Shown one piece after another: positions 1 through 8,224 of a DNA stretch of 64,000 nucleotides. Origin of the DNA: CAVVXX01 sp963707975. Lineage in GTDB: Bacteria > Pseudomonadota > Alphaproteobacteria > Micropepsales > Micropepsaceae. Below the pieces are notes generated by a model. The model saw nothing but the letters and a program-made list of their open reading frames with translations. It made no database searches and was not told the origin of the DNA. The translations under genes were made by a program, and so were the position numbers. Location of the stretch: assembly GCA_963707975.1 (NCBI GenBank), contig OY970177.1:2170001-2234000 (forward strand). The letters are read 5' to 3'. Position 1 is the first letter of the stretch, and every line of letters starts with the position of its first letter.

Positions 1-2
1 CG

Positions 3-1568
3 CTCGCGCGCAGGGTGGCGTTCACCGGAGTGGTTACACCGGAAGCGGGCGCGGCCGCGCAGAAACAGCTCAAGCCCGGGCAGCGGCTGGTCACGCAACG
101 CGGCGATATGTGGCGCTGGGACGGCTTCCGCGCTTCGGCCGATGTACGCTCGCAGGCGGCCATAAGGCTGGAGCAGCGCAATCATCTGGCCGCACTTGAG
201 CGTGAGCTGGACGCGACAAAGGCAAAGCGCACGAAGATTTTCGAAACACATGTTCAGGCGCGCGACGCCGCCGCGCGGGCAAACGATGCGTTGCATTCGG
301 CGGAACAGGCCTTGCGCGAGCGTGAAACGACGCTGATGGCGCTGCAGGACGAAGCCGCCAAAACCGCGCGCACGGCGGAAGCGCGGACGCGGGTTGAGGA
401 AGCTAAGGCGCGGCTTGAAAGCCTGAAACGCGAAAGCACAGAACGGGCGAAGCGCGCGGCCACGATTGCCGAAGATATCGCGCGCTGGACGCAGCGCCGC
501 GAAGCCGCTGCCAAGCAGATCGCCGCCCTCGCCGCGCGCATCGCGGAGATGCAAAAGGAGCTTACGGCGCTTGAAGTGGCGCCTGAGACCATGCACGCCC
601 GCCGCGCTAAATTGCTCGACGCCATTGGCACAGCGGAAGCGGCACGCAATGAAGCCGCCGACGCGCGCGCCGAGGCGGAGAACAAACTTGCAGAAGCCGA
701 CAGACTGGTCAAGGCCGCCGATGGCCTGTTGAGTCATGCGCGCGAAGAACGCGCGGGCGCCAGCGCGCGGGCCGATGCGGCGGCCGCGCATTTGACTGAA
801 CTCCGCTCGCGCTTGCGCGATGAGCTCGATGCCACGCCGGACACGCTTCCCGAACTTGCCGGCGCGAAGCCGGGCGCCGAGCTGCCTACCGCCGAATACG
901 CAGCTCAGCGCGTGGAAAAATTGAAGAACGAGCGCGAGCAATTGGGCGGCGTGAATTTGCGCGCTGAGGAAGAATCGAACGAGCTCGAACAAAGGCTCGC
1001 CACCTTGCAGGCCGATCGCTCGGATCTGTCCGGCGCCATCGAGCGGTTGCGTCGCGGCATTCAAAGCCTCAACCGCGAGGGCCGCGAGCGGCTGCTTGCC
1101 TCTTTCGAGAAAGTGAACGCGAATTTCGAAAGGCTGTTCAAACAGCTTTTCCAGGGGGGCGAGGCCCGCCTCACTTTCACTGAATCCGAAGACCCGCTTG
1201 AAGCGGGCCTCGAAATCCTGGCCAAGCCTCCTGGCAAGCGGCTGCAAATATTGTCGCTGCTGTCGGGCGGCGAACAGGCGCTCACGGCAATCGCGCTTAT
1301 TTTCGCGGTGTTCCTGGTCAACCCCGCGCCCATTTGCATCCTCGACGAAGTCGACGCGCCGCTAGATGACGCCAATGTGGACCGTTTCTGCCGGCTGCTC
1401 GACGAAATGACCAAACTGTCCGAAACGCGCTTCCTCGTCATTACGCATCACGCGCTCACCATGTCGCGCATGAGCAGGTTGTTCGGCGTGACCATGGCTG
1501 AGCGAGGCGTCAGCCAGCTCGTCTCGGTGTCGCTCGCCGAGGCCGAACAGGTGATCGCGGCCGAGTGA
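3..1568 (+). CDS. smc: Chromosome segregation protein SMC, C-terminal part (cut by window edge)
   Basis: Carboxy-terminal ~520 residues of the SMC ATPase, which with ScpA and ScpB (both encoded further on) forms the bacterial condensin. The frame is open to the left edge, so the true start and the hinge lie outside. About 340 residues of Ala/Glu/Arg-rich coiled coil come first. The C-terminal head half follows, with the ABC signature LSGGEQ about 102 residues from the end, the Walker B block ICILDEVDAPLDDANVDRF, and the switch histidines in VITHHALTMSRM. The head is intact to the stop codon. The family assignment is certain; only the 5' part is missing. Confidence 0.96.
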   Translation, partial: LARRVAFTGVVTPEAGAAAQKQLKPGQRLVTQRGDMWRWDGFRASADVRSQAAIRLEQRNHLAALERELDATKAKRTKIFETHVQARDAAARANDALHSAEQALRERETTLMALQDEAAKTARTAEARTRVEEAKARLESLKRESTERAKRAATIAEDIARWTQRREAAAKQIAALAARIAEMQKELTALEVAPETMHARRAKLLDAIGTAEAARNEAADARAEAENKLAEADRLVKAADGLLSHAREERAGASARADAAAAHLTELRSRLRDELDATPDTLPELAGAKPGAELPTAEYAAQRVEKLKNEREQLGGVNLRAEEESNELEQRLATLQADRSDLSGAIERLRRGIQSLNREGRERLLASFEKVNANFERLFKQLFQGGEARLTFTESEDPLEAGLEILAKPPGKRLQILSLLSGGEQALTAIALIFAVFLVNPAPICILDEVDAPLDDANVDRFCRLLDEMTKLSETRFLVITHHALTMSRMSRLFGVTMAERGVSQLVSVSLAEAEQVIAAE

Positions 1569-1644
1569 CGCGACACTTCGCTAGGCTATCCTAGGCGATT
1601 GTTTTCACCTGCTATTCCAATGCGTTGAGGCCGCGCACGCTTGC

Positions 1645-1673
1645 TTGACAGCTTTCTGACCCGTCCCTAAGTT
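1645..1673 (+). promoter_or_regulatory. Candidate sigma70-type promoter of the F0 ATP synthase operon
   Basis: TTGACA at 1645-1650 and TAAGTT at 1668-1673 are separated by 17 bp, about 60 bp before the atpI start. The -35 box is perfect and the -10 box is weak. It is the only good promoter-like pair in the smc-atpI gap. Inferred from consensus only. Confidence 0.45.
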
Positions 1674-1734
1674 CCGCGCGCTTTTCGACAAAGCCCGCGA
1701 GGGGTGCGCGATTCAGCTGCGGGGAGCCATTAAC

Positions 1735-2058
1735 ATGAATGCCCCCGACCCTGATGATCTGCGTGCGCTGGGCGAACGGCTTGACGAAATTCACCGGCGT
1801 GACGAAGCGCGGAACTTTAAGCCGCCTCCGACAGCGCTCGGCATCGGTTTTCGGTTTGCCACCGAAATGGTTGCGGCAGTGCTGGTCGGCAGTGCGATGG
1901 GTTGGGGATTGGACTGGCTTTTCGGGACACGTCCGATCTTCCTGGTGATGATGTTTCTTTTTGGCGCTGCCGCGGGAATTCTCAATATCACGCGGGCATC
2001 GAAAGAGATAAACCGGCAGATCGCGGATGCCGAAGCGAAAGACAAGAAGGAGCAGTAA
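1735..2058 (+). CDS. atpI: ATP synthase protein I (AtpI)
   Basis: Small membrane protein of 107 residues that leads the F0 operon. The AtpI family is thought to help assemble the c-ring or handle Mg2+. The N-terminal ~35 residues are hydrophilic; two membrane helices follow at about residues 40-60 and 68-85, and the C-terminal tail is charged (KDKKEQ). A GGGGAG ribosome-binding site lies 8 nt before the ATG. The stop is 3 nt before the GTG start of atpB, so the two are probably translated together. A Gly-rich helix pair and the position directly before atpB support the call. Confidence 0.88.
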   Translation: MNAPDPDDLRALGERLDEIHRRDEARNFKPPPTALGIGFRFATEMVAAVLVGSAMGWGLDWLFGTRPIFLVMMFLFGAAAGILNITRASKEINRQIADAEAKDKKEQ

Positions 2059-2061
2059 TCC

Positions 2062-2814
2062 GTGGCCGTGAACCCCATGGAGCAGTTCGAGGTGAAGCCG
2101 CTCATTCCGCTGCATATCGGTGGATATGACGTTTCCTTCACCAATCAAGCGCTCTGGATGTGCATCGTTGTGGTTGCGCTGTCCCTGTTCCTCGTGCTGG
2201 CGATGGTCAAACGCAGTCTGGTGCCGTCGCGCGTGCAATCGATGGCCGAGATGTCCTACGAATTCGTCGCCAACATGCTCAACATGACGTGCGGCGAAGA
2301 CGGGCTGAAATTCTTTCCCTTCATCTTTACACTTTTCATGTTTATCGCCGGTTCCAATTTCTTCGGTCTTATTCCCGGCTCGTTCACGGTGACCAGCCAG
2401 ATTGCAGTGACCTTCGCGCTGACGGCGCTCGTTATTATCGTCGTCATCATCACCGGCTTCATCCGCCACGGCCTGAGTTTCTTCAAGCTGTTCGTGCCCA
2501 ACGCCCCGATTGGAATTCTCCTCTTTCTCGTGCCGCTGGAAATCATTTCGTTCTGCGCGCGGCCGATGAGCCTTTCGATGCGTCTGTTCGCCAACATGCT
2601 GGCCGGCCATACCATGCTGAAAGTGATGGCGGGTTTCGTCGTGGCGCTGGGCGGCGCTGGCGGGTTGTTCTCGCTGATGAGTGTGGGGCCCATGGCGTTG
2701 ATTGTGGGCCTTAGCGGCCTCGAAATTCTGGTGGCGTTCCTGCAAGCCTATGTGTTCGCGATCCTCTCCTGCATTTATCTCAACGAAGCGCTTCATCTTC
2801 ACGGCAACCACTAA
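2062..2814 (+). CDS. atpB: F0F1 ATP synthase subunit a
   Basis: Integral membrane subunit a (250 residues), which forms the two proton half-channels against the c-ring. Several membrane helices are evident. The conserved functional helix with the essential arginine is in LSMRLFANMLAGH, about residue 175, and a second conserved helix AFLQAYVFAILSCIYLNEA lies near the C-terminus. The chosen start is GTG at 2062, with GGAG about 10 nt upstream; an ATG five codons later is the alternative. Second structural gene of the operon. Confidence 0.96.
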   Translation: MAVNPMEQFEVKPLIPLHIGGYDVSFTNQALWMCIVVVALSLFLVLAMVKRSLVPSRVQSMAEMSYEFVANMLNMTCGEDGLKFFPFIFTLFMFIAGSNFFGLIPGSFTVTSQIAVTFALTALVIIVVIITGFIRHGLSFFKLFVPNAPIGILLFLVPLEIISFCARPMSLSMRLFANMLAGHTMLKVMAGFVVALGGAGGLFSLMSVGPMALIVGLSGLEILVAFLQAYVFAILSCIYLNEALHLHGNH

Positions 2815-2832
2815 CACAAGGAACCAATCGAT

Positions 2833-3057
2833 ATGGATCTCGCTGCAGCAAAAGACATCGGCGCCGGCCTTGCCACCATCGCCTTTGTCGGCTCTGGTAT
2901 CGGCATTGGCGTGGTGTTCGGAAATTACATTTCCGGCGCGCTTCGCAATCCAGGCGCCGCGCAATCGCAATTCACTAACCTCTATATCGGTTACGCGCTT
3001 TGCGAACTGCAGGGCCTGTTCGGCTTGCTGATCGCGCTCATTCTGCTGTTCGGCTAA
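2833..3057 (+). CDS. atpE: F0F1 ATP synthase subunit c
   Basis: Proteolipid subunit c (74 residues), the monomer of the rotating ring. It is a two-helix hairpin: helix 1 carries the glycine-rich GSGIGIGVVFG (20-30), the polar loop includes R38-N39-P40, and helix 2 carries the ion-binding carboxylate Glu58 in ALCELQGLFGLL. The short Gly spacing and the Glu site without extra liganding polar residues suggest a proton-coupled ring. An AAGGAA ribosome-binding site precedes the ATG. The stop codon directly abuts the next start (TAAATG). Confidence 0.97.
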   Translation: MDLAAAKDIGAGLATIAFVGSGIGIGVVFGNYISGALRNPGAAQSQFTNLYIGYALCELQGLFGLLIALILLFG

Positions 3058-3606
3058 ATGACAGCGCCCGCCGCCACGAACGCCGTGACGGAGCAACTCG
3101 CGCCCAATAAGGGCGGCGGATTTCCTCCGTTCAAGGTCGAGACGTATCCGAGCCAGGTGTTCTGGCTTGCGATTACATTTGCCTTTCTCTTTGTCGTGCT
3201 GTGGCGCGTGGCTGGCCCGCGCATTCAGAGCGTGATTGGACAACGCCGTGAACGCATACAGGGAGATCTCGCGGGCGCGGAACAGCGCCGCAAGGAAGCC
3301 GAAGCCGCTTCGAATGCCTATCAGACGGCGCTGGCCAGAGCACGGACGCGCGCGCAGGGCGTAGCCGACGACAACCGCAAGCGCGTCAGTGCCGAGGTTG
3401 AGCAGGCCAAAGCACAATCCGATGCCGAGGCCCAGAAAGCCACTGGCGCCGCCGAAGCGTGCATCGCGGAAGCGCGTGCGCAGGCCAAGGGCCACGTGGC
3501 GAAGGCCGCCCAGGATGCATCCATCGAGATCGTCGCGCGCCTGACCGGCGAGACCGTATCGCCCGAAGAAGCCGCGGCGGCGGTTCGTTCGGTGGCGGGA
3601 GGCTGA
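3058..3606 (+). CDS. atpF2: F0F1 ATP synthase subunit b'
   Basis: Peripheral-stalk subunit b' (182 residues). Photosynthetic and many alphaproteobacteria carry two unlike b subunits, b' and b, as here. A cytosolic-leading tail rich in Gly/Pro precedes one membrane helix (about 34-52, VFWLAITFAFLFVVLW). A long Ala/Glu/Lys/Arg-rich coiled coil follows. The start codon follows the atpE stop with no gap. The b subunit gene begins 1 nt after this stop. Confidence 0.92.
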   Translation: MTAPAATNAVTEQLAPNKGGGFPPFKVETYPSQVFWLAITFAFLFVVLWRVAGPRIQSVIGQRRERIQGDLAGAEQRRKEAEAASNAYQTALARARTRAQGVADDNRKRVSAEVEQAKAQSDAEAQKATGAAEACIAEARAQAKGHVAKAAQDASIEIVARLTGETVSPEEAAAAVRSVAGG

Positions 3607-3607
3607 C

Positions 3608-4099
3608 ATGGAGTTCCTGCAAGAGCCAGAGCTTTGGGTTGGCATAGGATTTGTCATCGTCCTCGGCATCCTCATTCGTCTGCGCGTGCCCGCGCTGGTT
3701 ACGCGTTCGCTCGATGCGCGGTCAGCAGCCATCGGCAAAGAGCTCGACACCGCGCGCGAGCTGCGCGAGGAGGCGCAGGCACTGCTTGCCCAGTATCAGG
3801 CCAAACTAATGGACGTGGATAAGGAAGCCGAAGCCATCATCACCGAAGCGCGCGCTGAAGCCGAACGCTTTGCCAAGGAAGCGCGCGCGGCGATTGCCGC
3901 GCAAATCGAGCGGCGCGCGAAGCAGGCGCGGGAGAAAATCGCGCATGCTGAAGCGCAGGCGGTCGCCGAGGTTCGCGCGCTCGCGGCCGACGCGGCGGTG
4001 GGGGCCGCCGAAAAACTTATCACCGCCAAGCTCGACGAAAAGCGCGCGGCCGAGCTGGTCAAAAAAAGCTTTGGCGAGATTCCATCCAAGCTGAACTGA
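3608..4099 (+). CDS. atpF: F0F1 ATP synthase subunit b
   Basis: Second peripheral-stalk subunit (163 residues). It has an N-terminal membrane helix (about residues 8-27) and then a long helical stalk rich in Ala, Glu, Lys and Arg that would pair with b' and reach the F1 delta subunit. It is the last gene of the operon; the F1 genes are not in this window, as is usual in alphaproteobacteria where F0 and F1 are separate operons. It converges with aspS, the two stop codons lying almost adjacent, with no terminator hairpin seen between them. Confidence 0.94.
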   Translation: MEFLQEPELWVGIGFVIVLGILIRLRVPALVTRSLDARSAAIGKELDTARELREEAQALLAQYQAKLMDVDKEAEAIITEARAEAERFAKEARAAIAAQIERRAKQAREKIAHAEAQAVAEVRALAADAAVGAAEKLITAKLDEKRAAELVKKSFGEIPSKLN

Positions 4100-4100
4100 T

Positions 4101-5906
4101 TTATTTGTCCGGCTTTTCCAGCGGCACGACGCGGATGTGGAGTTCGCGGAGTTGCTTGGGTGAAACTTCGCTAGGCGCGCCCATCATCAAATCCTGCGCC
4201 TGCTGGCTCATCGGGAACATGGTGACTTCACGCAGGTTTTCAACGCCGGCCAGCAGCATGACCATACGGTCGATGCCGGGCGCCGAGCCGCCATGGGGCG
4301 GCGCGCCGAAACGGAATGCGTTCAGCATGCCACCGAAGCGCGCCTCGGTTTCCTCGCGGCTATAACCCGCGATCTCGAACGCCTTCAGCATCACTTCGGG
4401 ATCATGATTGCGGATGGCGCCGGATGAAAGCTCCGTGCCGTTGCAGACGATGTCGTACTGGAACGCCTTGATGGCGAGGATGGTGTCCTTGTCGTGCGGA
4501 TCGAGCTTAAGAAATTTCTCGCGGTCGAAATTGGGCATCGAGAACGGATTGTGCGAAAAATCGATTTTCTTGTCTTCCTCGTTCCACTCATACATCGGGA
4601 AATCGATAGTCCAGCAGAATTCGAAACAGTCTTCCTTGCTCAGATTCAATTCATTGCCGATGCGTGTGCGCGCGAGCCCCGCCAGCGCCGCCGCGCGCTC
4701 GGGGTTGTCGGCCGCAAAGAACACCGCATCGCCCGCCTTCACGCCTGACTTTTTAACAAGCGCTGCATGTGCCTCGGCCGAAAGGAATTTCGCAATCGGC
4801 CCCTTGCCGGCCAATGCCACGCCATCCTGCTCGTACGTGATGTAGCCCAAGCCCGGTGCACCCTCTCCTCTCGCCCATTCATTGAGCTTGTCGAACCACG
4901 AGCGCGGCTGCGACGCGGCGCCTGGCGCTGGAATGGCGCGCACGGTCTTGCCTTTGAACGCCTTGAACTCGACATCGGGCCGCGCGAACACTTCGGTGAC
5001 ATCGGCAATAATTATCGGATTGCGCAAATCGGGCTTGTCGGTGCCGTATTTCAGCATCGACTCGTCGTAAGCGATGCGCTTGAACGGCAGCGGCGAAACT
5101 TTGCGCGCGCCCGCGAATTCCGTGAACAGCCCATGCAGCACCGGCTCGATGGCCGCGAACACGTCTTCCTGGGTGACGAAGCTCATCTCGAAATCGAGCT
5201 GATAGAATTCACCGGGGCTCCTGTCGGCGCGCGCGTCTTCGTCGCGGAAGCACGGCGCTATCTGGAAATAGCGGTCGAACCCCGCCACCATGATGAGCTG
5301 CTTGAATTGCTGCGGCGCCTGGGGCAGCGCGTAAAACTTGCCGGGATGCAGGCGAGAGGGCACCAGAAAGTCGCGCGCGCCTTCGGGCGACGACGCGGTC
5401 AGGATCGGCGTCTGAAATTCGGTGAAGCCCTGCGCGATCATACGGCGGCGAATGGATTCGATGATTTTCGAGCGCAAGGTGATGTGACGATGGAGTTTGT
5501 CGCGCCTAAGATCGAGAAAACGATAACGCAGCCGCGTTTCTTCCGGATATTCGGCGTCGCCGAACACAGGCAGCGGCAGCTCGCCCGCGCGCGAAAGGAT
5601 TTCCACCTCTTCGATGCGGATTTCGACTTCGCCGGTGGGCAGATCCTTGTTCACGGTGTCGGCGTCGCGCGCCACCACCGGCCCCGTCAACGTTAGCACC
5701 CATTCCGAGCGCGCTTCCGACGCGATCTTGAACGCAGGCGCATCCGGCTCGATCACGCATTGGGTTACGCCGTAATGGTCGCGCAGATCTATGAACAGCA
5801 GCCCGCCATGGTCGCGCACGCGGTGGGCCCAGCCGGAAATGCGGGCGCGGCTGCCCACATCGGTCTTGCGCAATTGGCCACAATTATGGGTGCGGTAGGG
5901 ATGCAT
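4101..5906 (-). CDS. aspS: Aspartate--tRNA ligase
   Basis: Class II aminoacyl-tRNA synthetase (601 residues from the ATG at 5906, start of MHPYRTHNCG, which matches the usual family N-terminus). The OB-fold anticodon-binding domain is at 1-~110, the catalytic core carries motif 2 in FRDEDARADRS (220-230), the bacterial insertion (GAD) domain lies at about 300-430, and motif 3 is GGSAPGIDRMVMLL near residue 555. The length is normal for bacterial AspRS. Whether it is discriminating or also charges tRNA-Asn cannot be judged here. It is divergent from rnd. Confidence 0.97.
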   Translation of the reverse strand: MHPYRTHNCGQLRKTDVGSRARISGWAHRVRDHGGLLFIDLRDHYGVTQCVIEPDAPAFKIASEARSEWVLTLTGPVVARDADTVNKDLPTGEVEIRIEEVEILSRAGELPLPVFGDAEYPEETRLRYRFLDLRRDKLHRHITLRSKIIESIRRRMIAQGFTEFQTPILTASSPEGARDFLVPSRLHPGKFYALPQAPQQFKQLIMVAGFDRYFQIAPCFRDEDARADRSPGEFYQLDFEMSFVTQEDVFAAIEPVLHGLFTEFAGARKVSPLPFKRIAYDESMLKYGTDKPDLRNPIIIADVTEVFARPDVEFKAFKGKTVRAIPAPGAASQPRSWFDKLNEWARGEGAPGLGYITYEQDGVALAGKGPIAKFLSAEAHAALVKKSGVKAGDAVFFAADNPERAAALAGLARTRIGNELNLSKEDCFEFCWTIDFPMYEWNEEDKKIDFSHNPFSMPNFDREKFLKLDPHDKDTILAIKAFQYDIVCNGTELSSGAIRNHDPEVMLKAFEIAGYSREETEARFGGMLNAFRFGAPPHGGSAPGIDRMVMLLAGVENLREVTMFPMSQQAQDLMMGAPSEVSPKQLRELHIRVVPLEKPDK

Positions 5907-6013
5907 GGAAGCTAGCTTTCCCGCGGACTCTGCGAAGCCCGCGTTTGTGGGAAGCGTGCGCGCCCAAGTCAAGGGCCGGGACAGAAGCGCCCCGAATCCG
6001 CTAAACCCCACCC

Positions 6014-7207
6014 ATGCGGATCGTCGATACCACGGCCGGGCTCAAGGCGCTGTGCGCCGAGCTGGAGCGAGAGGCCTTTGTCGCGCTCGACACCGAATTC
6101 ATGCGCGATCAGACCTATTGGCCGAAGCTCTGCCTCGTACAAGCGGCGAACCACAGCACCGCCGCCATCATCGATCCGCTGGCGCCGGGCATGGACCTTG
6201 CGCCGTTCCACAAACTCCTCGCAAACAAGAAGACGATGAAAGTGTTTCATGCCGCGCGGCAGGATGTGGAAATTTTTTGCCACCAGGGCAAGGTGATCCC
6301 CGAGCCGATGTTCGACACGCAGATTGCCGCCATGGTGTGCGGTTTCGGCGAGTTGGCGTCATACGAAACGCTGGCGCGGCGAATTGCGCATGCCGAAATC
6401 GACAAATCGGCGCGCTTCACCGATTGGAGCCGCAGGCCGCTCAGCAAGCGCCAGCTCGAATATGCCATTACCGATGTCACGCATCTTTGTACGATCTACG
6501 AATTCCTGGCGAAGGAACTGGACAAGACCGGCCGCGCAGCTTGGGTCGACGAGGAACTGGCGACGCTGAAGAATCCGGCTACTTATCAGCTCGAACCCGA
6601 ACAGGCGTGGCGGCGCTTGCGCATGCGCTCCACCAATAAGAAGTTTCTCGCGGTCGCCGCCGCCCTGGCTGCCTGGCGCGAACGCGAGGCGCAAGCGCGC
6701 GACGTGCCGCGCAACCGCATTCTGAAAGACGAAGCGTTGATGGAAATAGCCGCGCACCCGCCGGCCGATGCCGAAGCGCTGTATCACATCCGCGCGCTGT
6801 CGCACGGCTTTGGCGCTTCACGGCAGGGCAAGGAATTGCTGGCCGCGATGAGAGCGGGGCTTGAAAGCCAGCCGCCGGAAGGCGCGCTCGATCATGAGCA
6901 TCGACGCCGCGGAAAGGAGGCCACGCCGGCAGCACTTGACCTGCTGAAGACGCTGCTTCGGCTGCGCTGCAACGAATATGGCGTGGCGCCACGTTTGGTC
7001 GCCGATACGGACGATCTCGAACGCTTGGCCTCTGGCGACGACGATGGCGTGGCTGCGCTGCATGGCTGGCGCGCGGAGGTCTTCGGCAACGACGCCTTGC
7101 GTTTGCGCGAGGGTAAGCTCGCGATCTCGCTTGCGCGCGGCGAAGCCATTGTCATTGACGCAACTGTAGAATCTTCCACGCACAAGGCGCACGCCAAGGC
7201 GCGCTAA
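6014..7207 (+). CDS. rnd: Ribonuclease D
   Basis: 3'-5' exoribonuclease for tRNA 3' maturation (397 residues). DEDDy motifs are visible: LDTEFMRD (Exo I, about residue 26), FHAARQDVEIF (Exo II, about residue 78) and YAITDVTHL (Exo III, with the catalytic Tyr and Asp). Two HRDC-like helical regions follow, as in E. coli RNase D. The aspS/rnd divergent arrangement is common in alphaproteobacteria. The protein is complete and ends in TAA. Confidence 0.95.
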   Translation: MRIVDTTAGLKALCAELEREAFVALDTEFMRDQTYWPKLCLVQAANHSTAAIIDPLAPGMDLAPFHKLLANKKTMKVFHAARQDVEIFCHQGKVIPEPMFDTQIAAMVCGFGELASYETLARRIAHAEIDKSARFTDWSRRPLSKRQLEYAITDVTHLCTIYEFLAKELDKTGRAAWVDEELATLKNPATYQLEPEQAWRRLRMRSTNKKFLAVAAALAAWREREAQARDVPRNRILKDEALMEIAAHPPADAEALYHIRALSHGFGASRQGKELLAAMRAGLESQPPEGALDHEHRRRGKEATPAALDLLKTLLRLRCNEYGVAPRLVADTDDLERLASGDDDGVAALHGWRAEVFGNDALRLREGKLAISLARGEAIVIDATVESSTHKAHAKAR

Positions 7208-7277
7208 GCCGCCATCTTTCCAAGTTTGCGGCTTTGCCTATCAATGACGCCATCCATTGGCTATCTGGGGGATTATC

Positions 7278-7601
7278 ATGAAATCCATTGTGATTGGCGT
7301 ATCCCTGTTTGCGTTGTAGGCGTTTGCATCTGCCGCGCAAGCAGCGACCTGTACCGCGCAGGGCCGTACAAGCTGCACCATCACCTGCAAGGTCTCCTGC
7401 GGCGCCGTGTTCAAGGAGCCGAACGGACCGTGCAACACGCTCTGCGACGACAGCACCAAGAAGGTGAGGTCGGCGCGGATGTCGGTCATGACGCAGAATC
7501 TCAGTCACGGCGCGACGGTGAAGCTGATGCAATTCAAGACAGCTGCGAAGACGAAAGCGCCCGCGAAGACGGCTACGCCAGCCAGCACCAAGCCTAAATA
7601 A
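7278..7601 (+). pseudogene. Small Cys-rich exported protein interrupted by an in-frame TAG in its signal peptide
   Basis: A GGGGGA ribosome-binding site precedes ATG 7278. The frame reads MKSIVIGVSLFAL, then TAG (7317-7319), then AFASAAQA, which looks like the end of the same signal peptide with an AxA cleavage site. About 80 residues follow to TAA at 7601. The mature part holds six cysteines in its first half (TCTAQ, SCTITCKVSC, PCNTLC) and a Lys/Ala/Thr-rich tail. Apart from the TAG the 108-codon frame is open. This looks like a real exported gene knocked out by one nonsense change, or a sequencing error. The family is not recognised. Confidence 0.6.
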
Positions 7602-8224
7602 TTTCGCGCGGGGACGTGCGAAAGCGTTCCGCGGCGCGGGTCTCGCTGCGCGGTTGGGCGTAACTCATTCCCCTGGCGAGCCACGCGAGGGGTAGTGTGG
7701 GACGCCGGTCCGGGCGTTCCACAATTGTTTAAAAAGGATGCCCAAAACCGGCATCCCACGCCCGGCGTTTTATGGCGGCCCTGCTTTTTCCTTTCGCTTT
7801 CCTGGGGCGCGCGCGAAACATGCGCGAGCCCCGGCAGCTACGGGGCATCCCGTCCGCCACGCCCAGCCGATTTCCACGGTGGGCGGGTAGGCGAAAAAGC
7901 GCCGCCCTCGCGCCGGCGGCCAGACACCGGCCCCTTTAGAGGGACGGGAGCAAGCCGCCATTCTGCCCCGTGAGAGCCGTTACTCTCGGGGGCGCGCAAG
8001 CGCCGGCCGCACGGGCCACGTTGAGGACGGACGTCAACGCCCCCTCGCGCAATTGCCCCGCGCGGCGCACTCAATATGGGGGCGTGCCAAGGGGTGGGGA
8101 TGAAATTTTAGGTTTGCCGCGAAGGCCGCGGGAATCCTCGCCCCAAACATTACCAAAACGGGGATAGATGCGCGGGCCCGAAATGCCATTGATCTGCGAA
8201 GGCCATTGGCTATGGTCGCGGCCC
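7602..8224. other. GC-rich non-coding block, candidate minus-strand structured RNA
   Basis: No convincing protein is encoded here; the short open frames on both strands have arbitrary composition. The block has many potential hairpins: a GCCGCC/GGCGGC stem at about 7899-7920 followed by a T-run on the minus strand, GAGAG/CTCTC near 7972-7987, CGTTGA/TCAACG near 8020-8040, and CCGCG/CGCGG near 8120-8135. A perfect minus-strand terminator sits at 7731-7756. No minus-strand gene lies upstream that would need it, so a minus-strand RNA of up to ~430 nt is the simplest reading. I looked for RNase P RNA, SRP RNA and permuted tmRNA signatures and did not find them. Confidence 0.35.
7731..7756 (-). 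terminator. Rho-independent terminator, minus strand
   Basis: A perfect 7-bp stem GGATGCC/GGCATCC with a 7-nt loop is followed on the minus strand by TTTTT (plus-strand A-run 7731-7735). It is oriented to end leftward transcription from the non-coding block at 7757-8160. On the plus strand no T-run follows the stem. Confidence 0.7.

Noticed and set aside
1612..3750. 712-codon open frame antisense to the F0 ATP synthase operon
   Set aside because: It is the mirror of well-supported genes in GC-rich DNA; its composition (Arg/His/Gly) and lack of domains are typical of a shadow frame.
8060..8095. CIRCE-like pattern GCACTC-N9-GCGTGC near a CCCCATAT box on the minus strand
   Set aside because: Both arms deviate from TTAGCACTC/GAGTGCTAA at several positions, no -35 box fits, and no heat-shock gene is nearby.
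7731..8160. Assignment of the non-coding block to RNase P RNA, SRP RNA or permuted tmRNA
   Set aside because: The conserved GAGGAAAGTCC, GGTCAGGTCCGGAAGG and tag-peptide (ANDN) signatures were not found on either strand.
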